Assembly (NCBI GenBank): GCA_003133205.1
Contig: PKWK01000248.1
Location: 229-5,485, forward strand
Source of the DNA: Granulicella sp.
Lineage (GTDB): Bacteria; Acidobacteriota; Terriglobia; Terriglobales; Acidobacteriaceae
DNA length: 5,257 nucleotides
Direction: 5' to 3'
Below, piece by piece: positions 1-5,104 of the stretch. Both the position numbers and the translations under genes were made by a program. The notes below the pieces were generated by a model. It searched no databases and was not told the origin of the DNA. It was given only the letters and a program-made list of their open reading frames with translations. Each line of letters begins with the position of its first letter. The stretch's first letter is position 1.

Positions 1-19
1 TGCGATACTTAGTCCTGAC

Positions 20-724
20 ATGTACAAAAGAGTCCTCCTCAAGCTGTCCGGAGAAGCCCTCGCTGCAGGCACGGGTTTCGGCATCGACGCCGTCTTCATT
101 CACAAAGTAGCCGCCGAGATCGCCGCTGTCCACGCTCTGGGATGCGAGATCGGCATCGTCGTTGGAGGCGGGAACTTCTTTCGCGGCGTCGCCCAGCAGG
201 CCATCGACATGGACCGCGTCGCCGCCGATCACATGGGCATGCTGTCGACCGTCATCAATGCCATCGCCATGCAGGATGCCATCGAGAAGCTCGGCATCGT
301 CTGCCGCGTCATGTCGGCGATTCAAATCCATCAGGTCGCCGAGCCGTACATCCGCCGCCGAGCCATCCGCCACCTCGAGAAAGGCCGCGTCGTCATCTTC
401 GCCGCAGGCACCGGCAACCCCTACTTCTCCACCGATACCGCCGCCTCCCTGCGCGCCATGGAGATCGGGGCGGACATCCTGCTGAAGGCCACCTCGGTCG
501 ACGGCATCTATAGCGCCGACCCCAAACTCCACTCCAACGCGACCAAGTTCCAGCAGATCTCCTACGACGACATCCTCCGCCTGAACCTCCGGGTCATGGA
601 CGCCGCAGCCGTATCCATGTGCCGTGACAACAACATGCCGATGATGGTCTTCAGCATGAAGACGCCGGGCAACATCGTGCGGGTGATCCAGGGCGAACCG
701 CTGGGGTCGCTGGTTACGCCTTAG
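20..724 (+). CDS. pyrH: UMP kinase (uridylate kinase), complete
   Basis: This cytosolic enzyme phosphorylates UMP to UDP with ATP, feeding de novo pyrimidine and nucleic acid synthesis. It is the bacterial hexameric amino-acid-kinase-fold type. The 234-aa protein is close to the family's usual length of about 240. Visible motifs, in order, are [13 protein letters not shown] at residues 2-14 (phosphate-binding Lys/Ser/Gly start), GGGNFFRG at 49-56, [14 protein letters not shown] at 70-83, [13 protein letters not shown] at 130-142, [13 protein letters not shown] at 156-168 and [12 protein letters not shown] at 193-204. All are hallmarks of PyrH. The ATG at 20 places the YKR motif where family members begin; only 19 bases lie upstream and no clear ribosome binding site is visible in them. 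In many bacteria pyrH sits in rpsB-tsf-pyrH-frr, but no frr follows here; the left neighbours are outside the window. Identification is very secure from motifs alone. Confidence 0.97.
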   Translation: MYKRVLLKLSGEALAAGTGFGIDAVFIHKVAAEIAAVHALGCEIGIVVGGGNFFRGVAQQAIDMDRVAADHMGMLSTVINAIAMQDAIEKLGIVCRVMSAIQIHQVAEPYIRRRAIRHLEKGRVVIFAAGTGNPYFSTDTAASLRAMEIGADILLKATSVDGIYSADPKLHSNATKFQQISYDDILRLNLRVMDAAAVSMCRDNNMPMMVFSMKTPGNIVRVIQGEPLGSLVTP

Positions 725-749
725 AGTCTTGATAGGGATGGGCTGGTAG

Positions 750-769
750 CCCAAGGCTTCCGCCTTGGG
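750..769 (+). terminator. 8-bp perfect hairpin after pyrH, possible terminator or REP-like element
   Basis: CCCAAGGC (750-757) and GCCTTGGG (762-769) form a perfect 8-bp stem around a TTCC tetraloop, 26 bp after the pyrH stop. Only a weak GTCTT follows, without a run of T, so this is not a textbook intrinsic terminator. GGGCT at 740-744 can pair with AGCCC at 748-752, which overlaps the left arm, so two alternative foldings exist. The position suggests that it ends or stabilises the pyrH transcript. A dispersed REP-like palindrome is equally possible. Confidence 0.4.
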
Positions 770-856
770 GTCTTAAGTCCAATAACGAGCCCGGTTTAGC
801 CCCTGAGGGATTCCGGAGTTCGGTGCCGCCGCAACTTCTCCGGCGCAAACCCCATC

Positions 857-862
857 TAAACT
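857..862 (+). promoter_or_regulatory. possible -10 element (TAAACT) of a leaderless acyltransferase transcript
   Basis: TAAACT fits the loose TANNNT -10 pattern and ends 7 nt before the GTG start codon at 870. That is the spacing expected if transcription starts at or next to the start codon. The acyltransferase has no visible Shine-Dalgarno sequence, which agrees with leaderless translation. No -35 hexamer is recognisable. The rest of the 725-869 spacer holds the hairpin described separately and a CCGGAG (813-818)/CTCCGG (838-843) inverted repeat with a long loop. This is a weak, position-based call. Confidence 0.25.
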
Positions 863-869
863 AGTAATA

Positions 870-2018
870 GTGACCGAAGCCCTGCTCACACTCGACGCCC
901 CAGTCTTCACGCAACCTGCTGTGCACGTGAGCAAGCCCCAGCTTCCCGCGCTCACCGGCGTGCGCACCCTGCTGGCCGTGAACATCATGCTGTTCCACTT
1001 CACGCCGCCGCACATGACGTATCTCTATCCGCTGATCGACAACTCCTACGTCTTCGTCGGCTTCTTCTTCCTGCTGTCGGGCTACGTGCTGGCGTACAAC
1101 TACGCCGACCGGCCCGGCCGGCTGGTGAAGCGTGATTTCTGGCGCGCCCGCTTCGCCCGGCTCTACCCCATTTACCTGCTCTCGCTCGTGCTCTTCTTCG
1201 GCATGCTGGGCGCGGAGTGGCATGCGCGTTCGCACGGCCAGTTCTTCGAGGGCGTCATCCTCACGCCGCTGCTGCTGCAGGGCTGGAGCCCCGCGCTCGC
1301 CACCTTCTGGAACACGGTCGCCTGGACGCTCTCGTGCGAGGCCGCCTTCTACTTTGCCTTCCCCTGGCTGATCCGCATGCGGTGGCCAAAATCTCCGGGC
1401 CGCCTGATTGCGCTGCTGATCGGGATCTGGTGTCTCGGGCTGGTGCCGCACATGCTCTATCTACACTTCAATCCCGACCACCTCGCCGCACAGGCCGACC
1501 GCTACTCCTCGGGCACGTGGATTCGCATGCTCAAGTACACTCCGCTCTCCTATGCCTGCACCTTTCTCGGAGGAATCACGCTCGCCAAACTGCAGGCCAG
1601 CCTGACGCTCGCCGCGCGGCATCGCGCCTGGATCGCCGCCATCAGCCTCGCCGCCATCGGTCTGTTCTTCGCGAAGGCCGTCAACCACGTGCCATATGTC
1701 CTGATGCACGGCGGCTTCCTGGTGCCGCTCTTCGCCGCGCTGGTCGTCGGACTCAGCGGGCAGAATATCTTTGCGGCCGCCTTTGCATGGAAGCCGATTG
1801 AGTTGCTCGGGCAGGCCAGTTACGCGCTCTTCCTGCTGCACTTCAACTTCATCAACCTGATCCGCGAGTACCACGTGCCCGAACATCTGCACGTCGCGGC
1901 CTACGATCCGTGGATCTCCTACGCGGCGACGCTGGTGCTCGCTATGGCGGCGATGCACTTCGTAGAAAAGCCCGCTCGCAGAGCCATCCTGAAACGCCGA
2001 ACCGCCCCAGCCCAATAA
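870..2018 (+). CDS. acyltransferase 3 family membrane protein (OafA/NodX-like)
   Basis: This is an inner-membrane O-acyltransferase, probably moving an acyl (often acetyl) group onto a sugar or surface polymer; the substrate cannot be read from sequence. The 382-aa protein has about ten hydrophobic segments (roughly residues 31-47, 58-78, 98-114, 150-168, 177-195, 225-240, 253-270, 278-296, 313-331 and 348-364). Family motifs are LPALTGVR at 25-32, LFHF with the conserved His43, VGFFFLLSGYVL at 63-74, the Arg-rich FWRARFARLYPIY loop at 90-102, WTLSCEAAFY at 152-161 with Glu157, GQASYALFLLHF at 314-325, and a closing EKPAR at 366-370. The length matches the membrane domain alone, so there is no fused SGNH domain. 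The GTG at 870 is the first possible start after an in-frame TGA at 804-806; no ribosome binding site is visible. A start at a GTG near residue 20 would still keep the whole domain. The gene stands alone, convergent with its right neighbour, so context does not name a substrate. Confidence 0.9.
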   Translation: MTEALLTLDAPVFTQPAVHVSKPQLPALTGVRTLLAVNIMLFHFTPPHMTYLYPLIDNSYVFVGFFFLLSGYVLAYNYADRPGRLVKRDFWRARFARLYPIYLLSLVLFFGMLGAEWHARSHGQFFEGVILTPLLLQGWSPALATFWNTVAWTLSCEAAFYFAFPWLIRMRWPKSPGRLIALLIGIWCLGLVPHMLYLHFNPDHLAAQADRYSSGTWIRMLKYTPLSYACTFLGGITLAKLQASLTLAARHRAWIAAISLAAIGLFFAKAVNHVPYVLMHGGFLVPLFAALVVGLSGQNIFAAAFAWKPIELLGQASYALFLLHFNFINLIREYHVPEHLHVAAYDPWISYAATLVLAMAAMHFVEKPARRAILKRRTAPAQ

Positions 2019-2068
2019 GCCGGCTAGTCATTGAACCGATTCAGGATTCCTCCACCTTCTCATCTCAT

Positions 2069-2194
2069 TTATCGGTAACTACGAGCGAAGCTTCGGAATT
2101 GCAGACTTCTGGCCATCCAGATGACGATCAACCCGTGATCGGCGAACTGATCGGAAGTCTCTTGAACGTTATCCGGGTCCACCAGCCAACGCAT
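2069..2194 (-). other. 41-codon ORF in the convergent spacer, doubtful gene
   Basis: The 200 bp between the acyltransferase stop (2018) and the PEP-CTERM stop (2219) contain no recognised gene. On the minus strand an ATG at 2194-2192 opens 41 codons to a TAA at 2071-2069, starting 24 bp after the PEP-CTERM stop. The product begins MRWLVDPDNVQ and is not recognised. There is no good Shine-Dalgarno sequence (only a GGGCGG too far upstream to be persuasive). The region is less GC-rich than the flanking genes. It also contains the perfect palindrome CGAAGCTTCG at 2086-2095, which might serve as part of a bidirectional terminator. Chance is the most likely explanation for an ORF of this length. 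Confidence 0.15.
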
Positions 2195-2218
2195 ATCTGA
2201 ACCGCCCGTCCGTGACGT

Positions 2219-2812
2219 TCAGGAAATCACGCGTCGCCGTAACGAGGCCGCCAGACCCGCGACCCCGGTACCAACGAGCAGCAAGCTGGATGGCTCTGGG
2301 AGCACGTACCCGGCATCGGTGATCTCGCCGAACTCGACCGACGTCCCGCTAAACACCACAGACTTGGCATTTTCGCCAAGTAAAGATGCCCCCACGGGAT
2401 CCCAGCTAGACTCCGCGGAGAGAGGGATATCCGCCAGCTCTGTGCCAGTTCCACTCAGGCCGGACCAGAGGGTGACCGATCCGGAGCCATCGAAGTCTCC
2501 GTAGTAAAAGGAGAATACGTTGGTAAATCCGCCCGGTACATTCATCGTTGCGGACGACCCGTTCAACGCTCCCACATCGGGGTTTTCAAAACCAGTTACC
2601 GCAACCGCAATGAAACTCGGGGTGAATGTGATGCCGTAATTGGTCCCGGGACCGGATCCCAGGCTGCCAGTTCCGCCGTCGTAGTAGTTGAGGACCTCTT
2701 CACGGTTCTGGAGGCCGTTAAAAGTGAGCACGAAATTGCTGGCTAGCGCATTGGTGGCAGCCACCGTCAGAAGGCTCACCAACACCGGGGAAAGGAACCG
2801 TCGTAGTTTCAT
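2219..2812 (-). CDS. exported PEP-CTERM sorting domain protein
   Basis: The product is a 197-aa secreted or surface protein of unknown biochemical role. Residues 1-24 form a signal peptide: the charged MKLRR, a hydrophobic stretch, and a probable cleavage after Ala-Leu-Ala24. The C-terminus has the tripartite PEP-CTERM signal: LPEPSS at 171-176, a hydrophobic helix at about 177-190, and the basic LRRR at 191-194. Such tails are recognised by exosortase (EpsH/XrtA family) and linked to biofilm or exopolysaccharide matrices. The mature part carries a Gly-rich segment at residues 43-62 (YYDGG, then GSGPGTNYGITF) typical of one subset of PEP-CTERM proteins, then a beta-rich, Ser/Gly/Thr-rich domain without visible enzymatic motifs. 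The start at 2812 is chosen because GGAGGGG lies just upstream and the signal peptide begins there; the reading frame stays open to 2986, but that extension would bury the signal peptide. No exosortase gene is in the window. The family call is secure, the function is not. Confidence 0.9.
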   Translation of the reverse strand: MKLRRFLSPVLVSLLTVAATNALASNFVLTFNGLQNREEVLNYYDGGTGSLGSGPGTNYGITFTPSFIAVAVTGFENPDVGALNGSSATMNVPGGFTNVFSFYYGDFDGSGSVTLWSGLSGTGTELADIPLSAESSWDPVGASLLGENAKSVVFSGTSVEFGEITDAGYVLPEPSSLLLVGTGVAGLAASLRRRVIS

Positions 2813-2815
2813 GAA

Positions 2816-2822
2816 CCCCTCC
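2816..2822 (-). promoter_or_regulatory. strong Shine-Dalgarno (GGAGGGG) fixing the PEP-CTERM protein start
   Basis: Read on the minus strand, GGAGG (2822-2818) is followed by a 5-nt spacer, GGTTC, and then the ATG at 2812-2810. This is the best ribosome binding site in the window, and it excludes the longer in-frame start at 2986. Confidence 0.8.
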
Positions 2823-2889
2823 AAATTTAAACTGAATGTCTCTAGTGACAGAGCAACTGCCTTGGTGCGTCTCTGCGAATAGGCAGGGA

Positions 2890-2895
2890 ATGTTA
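2890..2895 (-). promoter_or_regulatory. candidate -10 box (TAACAT) of the PEP-CTERM gene
   Basis: The minus-strand hexamer TAACAT matches four of six bases of TATAAT. If transcription starts at 2883, the hexamer occupies -12 to -7 and the CRP/FNR-like palindrome at 2917-2932 is centred at -41.5, the class II activator position. No good -35 hexamer is needed or seen in that arrangement. The 5' untranslated leader would be about 70 nt. The geometry is suggestive, but the hexamer alone would be weak evidence. Confidence 0.4.
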
Positions 2896-2916
2896 CGCAC
2901 AAGGAATAAGAATCGC

Positions 2917-2932
2917 GGTGATCACTATCACA
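2917..2932 (-). promoter_or_regulatory. CRP/FNR-family operator upstream of the PEP-CTERM gene
   Basis: On the minus strand this reads TGTGATAGTGATCACC. It matches 11 of the 12 specified positions of the CRP core TGTGAT-N4-ATCACA and contains a perfect 5-bp inverted repeat, GTGAT-N4-ATCAC. It lies in non-coding DNA about 105 bp upstream of the PEP-CTERM start. The likely regulator is a CRP/FNR superfamily protein sensing cAMP, cyclic di-GMP, redox state or another signal; the sequence cannot say which. The CRP form fits better than the FNR form TTGAT-N4-ATCAA. Confidence 0.55.
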
Positions 2933-2982
2933 CCTGCTTGGCGCAACGTCCCCGTGAACTACTCTCTTGAAAACGAGAGCTT

Positions 2983-3087
2983 TCACGTTGAATTCCCGCC
3001 CTCACTGGCAGGCTGAGCGAGATCAAATGGCGGGACCATCTTCCGAACTGCCTGTAAGGTCGGCTTTTCGGAAACTACAATGAACAT
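2983..3087 (-). other. 34-codon ORF just downstream of the hydrolase, doubtful gene
   Basis: An ATG at 3087-3085 lies 6 nt after the hydrolase TAA (3096-3094) and opens 34 codons, beginning MFIVVSEKPTLQAVRK, to a TGA at 2985-2983. An AAGG overlapping the hydrolase stop codon could act as a ribosome binding site, though its 4-nt spacer is short. The product is not recognised. The stretch also carries two inverted repeats (TCCCGCC 2994-3000 with GGCGGGA 3029-3035; TTCCGAA 3041-3047 with TTCGGAA 3067-3073), so structured untranslated RNA or chance is at least as likely. The tight spacing is the only point in its favour. Confidence 0.2.
3041..3073 (-). repeat. 7-bp inverted repeat after the hydrolase gene
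   Basis: TTCCGAA (3041-3047) and TTCGGAA (3067-3073) are perfectly complementary arms around a 19-nt loop, 21 bp past the hydrolase stop. A second pair, TCCCGCC (2994-3000) and GGCGGGA (3029-3035), follows directly with a 28-nt loop. Neither has a trailing T-run on either strand, so a rho-independent terminator is not well supported. They may form the 3' end structure of the hydrolase mRNA or be remnants of a small palindromic element. Confidence 0.35.
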
Positions 3088-3093
3088 GCTGCC

Positions 3094-4044
3094 TTAAGTC
3101 TCAGGCGATAGACGCCGCACGGCGGCAGTGGCCCTCGCTCTTCTGGCGACGGCAGCAGTTTGGGGCACGTCGCGCAGACGCGGAGCGGGCAACGGATGGC
3201 GGGCGAGCCATTCCAGCATGATGCGGTTCGCCACCTCCGGCGTCTCCTCGAAGACGGAGTGGCCGCAGCCCGGCACCACGATCAACTCGGACTTGCGCAG
3301 GATGCGCCTCAGCTTGATGCCGGAGCTCAGGCTGACCGTACAGTCGCAATCGCCCCACACCAGCAGCGTTGGAATCCGCCTGACGCGGCGGAGCGCGCAT
3401 TTCAGCTTGGCCATCTCGGCGACCCAGGAGCGAATGATGCAGAGAACGTGGCGCAAGGTGCCGGGGTTGCGCAGGCCATCGACAATCTCCCGCAGACAGC
3501 GATCGACCACGCGGTGGGCGCCTCCATACATCTCTCCGAGAGCGATGCGCTGGATCGGTGCCGGAAGATAGGGCAGCATCCAGGCGAGAAACGCGCCCCA
3601 CCGGGTGCTGTAGACGCGCACCATCATATCGCTGGAGCGGCTGTACGGGTTGGCCGGCGCGAACAGGATGAGCCGGCGCACGCGCCTGGGATGCAGCGCG
3701 GCCAGCATCAGCGCGACGGCTCCCCCGTGCGAGTGAGCGACGATGTCGGCGTCGGCAAGGGCGAGCGCATTCATGACTGCGACGATGCGATTGGCGGTGG
3801 CCATCAGCCCCGCGTCCAGCCCCCCGACCCGTTGCGATTTGCCCATGTTCACCAGGTCGATCGCATAGACGCTGGCGTGCTGAGCGAGGGCGTCGATGTT
3901 ATTCCGCCAGTTCTCACTGGAACTGACCAGCCCATGGATGAACAGCATCGGCTGGCCACTTCCCGCGTGAAGATAGTACACACGAGCGCCGGCTACATCG
4001 ACGAAAGCCTCTTCGTATCCTGCTTGCGGGGTCTCCTGCTGCAT
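3094..4044 (-). CDS. alpha/beta hydrolase fold protein
   Basis: This is a probable cytosolic serine hydrolase; the substrate (ester, lactone, epoxide or C-C bond) cannot be assigned. The 316-aa protein shows the fold in order: VYYLHAGSGQPMLFIHG at 22-38 with the oxyanion-region HG, DLVNMGKS at 63-70 (the family's D-x-x-G-x-G-x-S position), the nucleophile elbow AHSHGG at 103-108 with Ser105, a helical cap at about 134-215, LLVWGDCDCTV at 227-237 with the likely acid Asp234, and GCGHSVFEETPE at 259-270 with His262. The catalytic triad therefore looks complete. The elbow begins with Ala instead of the usual Gly, a tolerated variant. Residues 284-316 form an Arg/Ala/Pro-rich tail beyond the last core helix. 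No signal peptide is present. The ATG at 4044 is preceded by AAAGGA (4059-4054) with a 9-nt spacer. The gene is divergent from the GDPD-like gene and upstream of, but well separated from, the PEP-CTERM gene. Confidence 0.9.
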   Translation of the reverse strand: MQQETPQAGYEEAFVDVAGARVYYLHAGSGQPMLFIHGLVSSSENWRNNIDALAQHASVYAIDLVNMGKSQRVGGLDAGLMATANRIVAVMNALALADADIVAHSHGGAVALMLAALHPRRVRRLILFAPANPYSRSSDMMVRVYSTRWGAFLAWMLPYLPAPIQRIALGEMYGGAHRVVDRCLREIVDGLRNPGTLRHVLCIIRSWVAEMAKLKCALRRVRRIPTLLVWGDCDCTVSLSSGIKLRRILRKSELIVVPGCGHSVFEETPEVANRIMLEWLARHPLPAPRLRDVPQTAAVARRARATAAVRRLSPET

Positions 4045-4053
4045 GGCAAGAAA

Positions 4054-4059
4054 TCCTTT
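4054..4059 (-). promoter_or_regulatory. ribosome binding site of the alpha/beta hydrolase
   Basis: AAAGGA on the minus strand lies 9 nt before the ATG at 4044 and supports that start over internal ones. Confidence 0.55.
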
Positions 4060-4220
4060 CTCGCAATTTCCTCTAACCCGGCCCTACCGCAAATTACTAC
4101 ATGGCCGATGCGCATTCGTTCAACAGCGTTTTCGACTACGCGTCAGCGAAGTATTGGATGTCTCAGGAGCGTAAAGCGTAACCTGAGTCTTCGAAGGAAT
4201 TCGCCGGAAACGTAGTCACG

Positions 4221-4250
4221 TTGATTCATGGACGCATTAGTAGATAGAAC
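4221..4250 (+). promoter_or_regulatory. possible promoter of the GDPD-like gene in the divergent spacer
   Basis: TTGATT (4221-4226) and TAGAAC (4245-4250) each match four of six consensus bases of -35 and -10, with an 18-bp spacer, and would start transcription near 4257, about 65 bp before the preferred start codon. The full 4045-4322 spacer between the divergent genes shows no RNA gene or mobile element. It does hold a short GTCT x3 tandem at 4257-4268. For the hydrolase, a weaker minus-strand pair (TTGAAC at 4123-4118, AGTAAT at 4098-4093, 19-bp spacer) is visible but not convincing. Confidence 0.25.
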
Positions 4251-4307
4251 AGTAACGTCTGTCTGTCTGCAACACGACATTTCCTGCAAGGATTTTTGGC
4301 GGTACTT

Positions 4308-4313
4308 GAGGAG
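4308..4313 (+). promoter_or_regulatory. ribosome binding site GAGGAG selecting a TTG start at 4323
   Basis: GAGGAG ends 9 nt before an in-frame TTG at 4323. The alternative TTG at 4296 has only AAGGA with a 3-nt spacer. No in-frame ATG or GTG exists between the upstream stop (TAG at 4245-4247) and the conserved domain, so a TTG start is required either way. Confidence 0.5.
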
Positions 4314-4322
4314 TCAACGGCT

Positions 4323-5066
4323 TTGGAAGACACCCATGCACTCGCGGCATCGCCCGCGGCGAACGACCGGCGGATTCTCCGAATTGGCCATCGAGGAGCC
4401 GCGGGGCACGCCCCGGAGAACACCATCGCCGCCATCCGCAAGGGTATTTCGCTGGGCGTCGACTTCGTCGAAGTGGACGTTCAGCGCACCCGGGACGGCC
4501 GCCTGGTGGTGATGCACGATGCGCTGGTGGACCGGACTACCGATGGCACCGGCCTGGTCTCCGAGATGACCTGGGATGAGTTGCAGTCGCTCGACGCCGG
4601 CGGTGGGGAACGCATCCCTTGTTTGGAAGCAGCATTGGAGGCGGCGCTGGCAGCGACGAACGGGCATGCCGGGGTGATGCTCGAAGCAAAAACAGCGGGG
4701 ATCGGGCCAGAACTTCACCGTGCGGTACTCGCGTCGGGTTTTTCGGGTCCGGTGATCTATGCGTCCTTTCTGCACGCGGAGATTCTCGCAATCCGCGCGA
4801 TCGATCCGCTGGCGAGAACCATGGCGCTGATGGAGTGCGTGCCTGTTTCAGGAGCGGCCTTCGCGCGCGATGCGAACGCAACGATGGTAGGCCTGGCCTA
4901 CGATTCGGCAGCCGCCGAGTTCATCGCTACGCTGCACGACGCCGGCCTTGAGGTGCTGCTCTATACGGTCAACGAGCCCAGGCTGATCCAGCGCGCAATC
5001 GATCTCGGCGTCGATGGGGTGATCTCCGATTATCCCGAGCGCGTTCCAAAGATCCGGCCGATATAA
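4323..5066 (+). CDS. glycerophosphodiester phosphodiesterase (GDPD family)
   Basis: This TIM-barrel enzyme most likely hydrolyses glycerophosphodiesters to glycerol 3-phosphate and an alcohol, recycling phospholipid head groups. From the preferred TTG at 4323 the protein has 247 aa, normal for cytosolic short GDPDs; a TTG at 4296 would add nine residues. Motifs are RIGHRG at 20-25 with catalytic His23, APENT at 30-34 with Glu32, FVEVDVQRTRDG at 48-59 with the metal-binding Glu50 and Asp52, VMHDALVDRTTDGTG at 63-77 with the second catalytic His65, IPCLEAAL at 98-105, LEAKTAG at 120-126 with Glu121 and Lys123, LYTVNEP at 213-219, and GVDGVISDYPE at 229-239. All key residues are present. The short N-terminus has no signal peptide, so a cytoplasmic location is inferred, and the closest functional match is UgpQ-like. 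No glycerol-phosphate transport genes are beside it. A related activity on other phosphodiesters is possible within the family. Confidence 0.92.
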   Translation: MEDTHALAASPAANDRRILRIGHRGAAGHAPENTIAAIRKGISLGVDFVEVDVQRTRDGRLVVMHDALVDRTTDGTGLVSEMTWDELQSLDAGGGERIPCLEAALEAALAATNGHAGVMLEAKTAGIGPELHRAVLASGFSGPVIYASFLHAEILAIRAIDPLARTMALMECVPVSGAAFARDANATMVGLAYDSAAAEFIATLHDAGLEVLLYTVNEPRLIQRAIDLGVDGVISDYPERVPKIRPI

Positions 5067-5104
5067 CTGCTAGTTCGGCGACGGCTTCTCGATCGCTGGA
5101 GCGG

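Noticed and set aside
861..2015. Minus-strand ORFs of 196 and 184 codons under the acyltransferase
   Set aside because: Both are Glu/Arg/Gly/Gln-rich antisense translations of a clear membrane-protein gene and show no independent motif or ribosome binding site.
1910..2200. 96-codon plus-strand ORF overlapping the acyltransferase end
   Set aside because: Its first third is an out-of-frame reading of the acyltransferase and the rest has no recognisable domain or ribosome binding site.
2964..2979. CTCTTG-AAAA-CGAGAG small hairpin as a terminator
   Set aside because: The stem is only 6 bp with a wobble pair, no T-run follows on either strand, and there is no gene end beside it.
2813..2986. 58-residue N-terminal extension of the PEP-CTERM protein
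   Set aside because: The strong GGAGGGG site and the signal peptide both begin at 2812; the extension would place an export signal inside the protein and would run through the predicted operator and promoter.
3160..4215. Long plus-strand ORF (351 codons) opposite the alpha/beta hydrolase
   Set aside because: It is the antisense shadow of a gene with a full catalytic triad; its translation is His/Gln/Arg/Asp-rich with no recognised motifs, as expected from GC-rich antisense frames.
4257..4268. GTCT tandem repeat (three units)
   Set aside because: Three 4-bp units are too few to suggest phase variation, and the repeat lies outside coding sequence.
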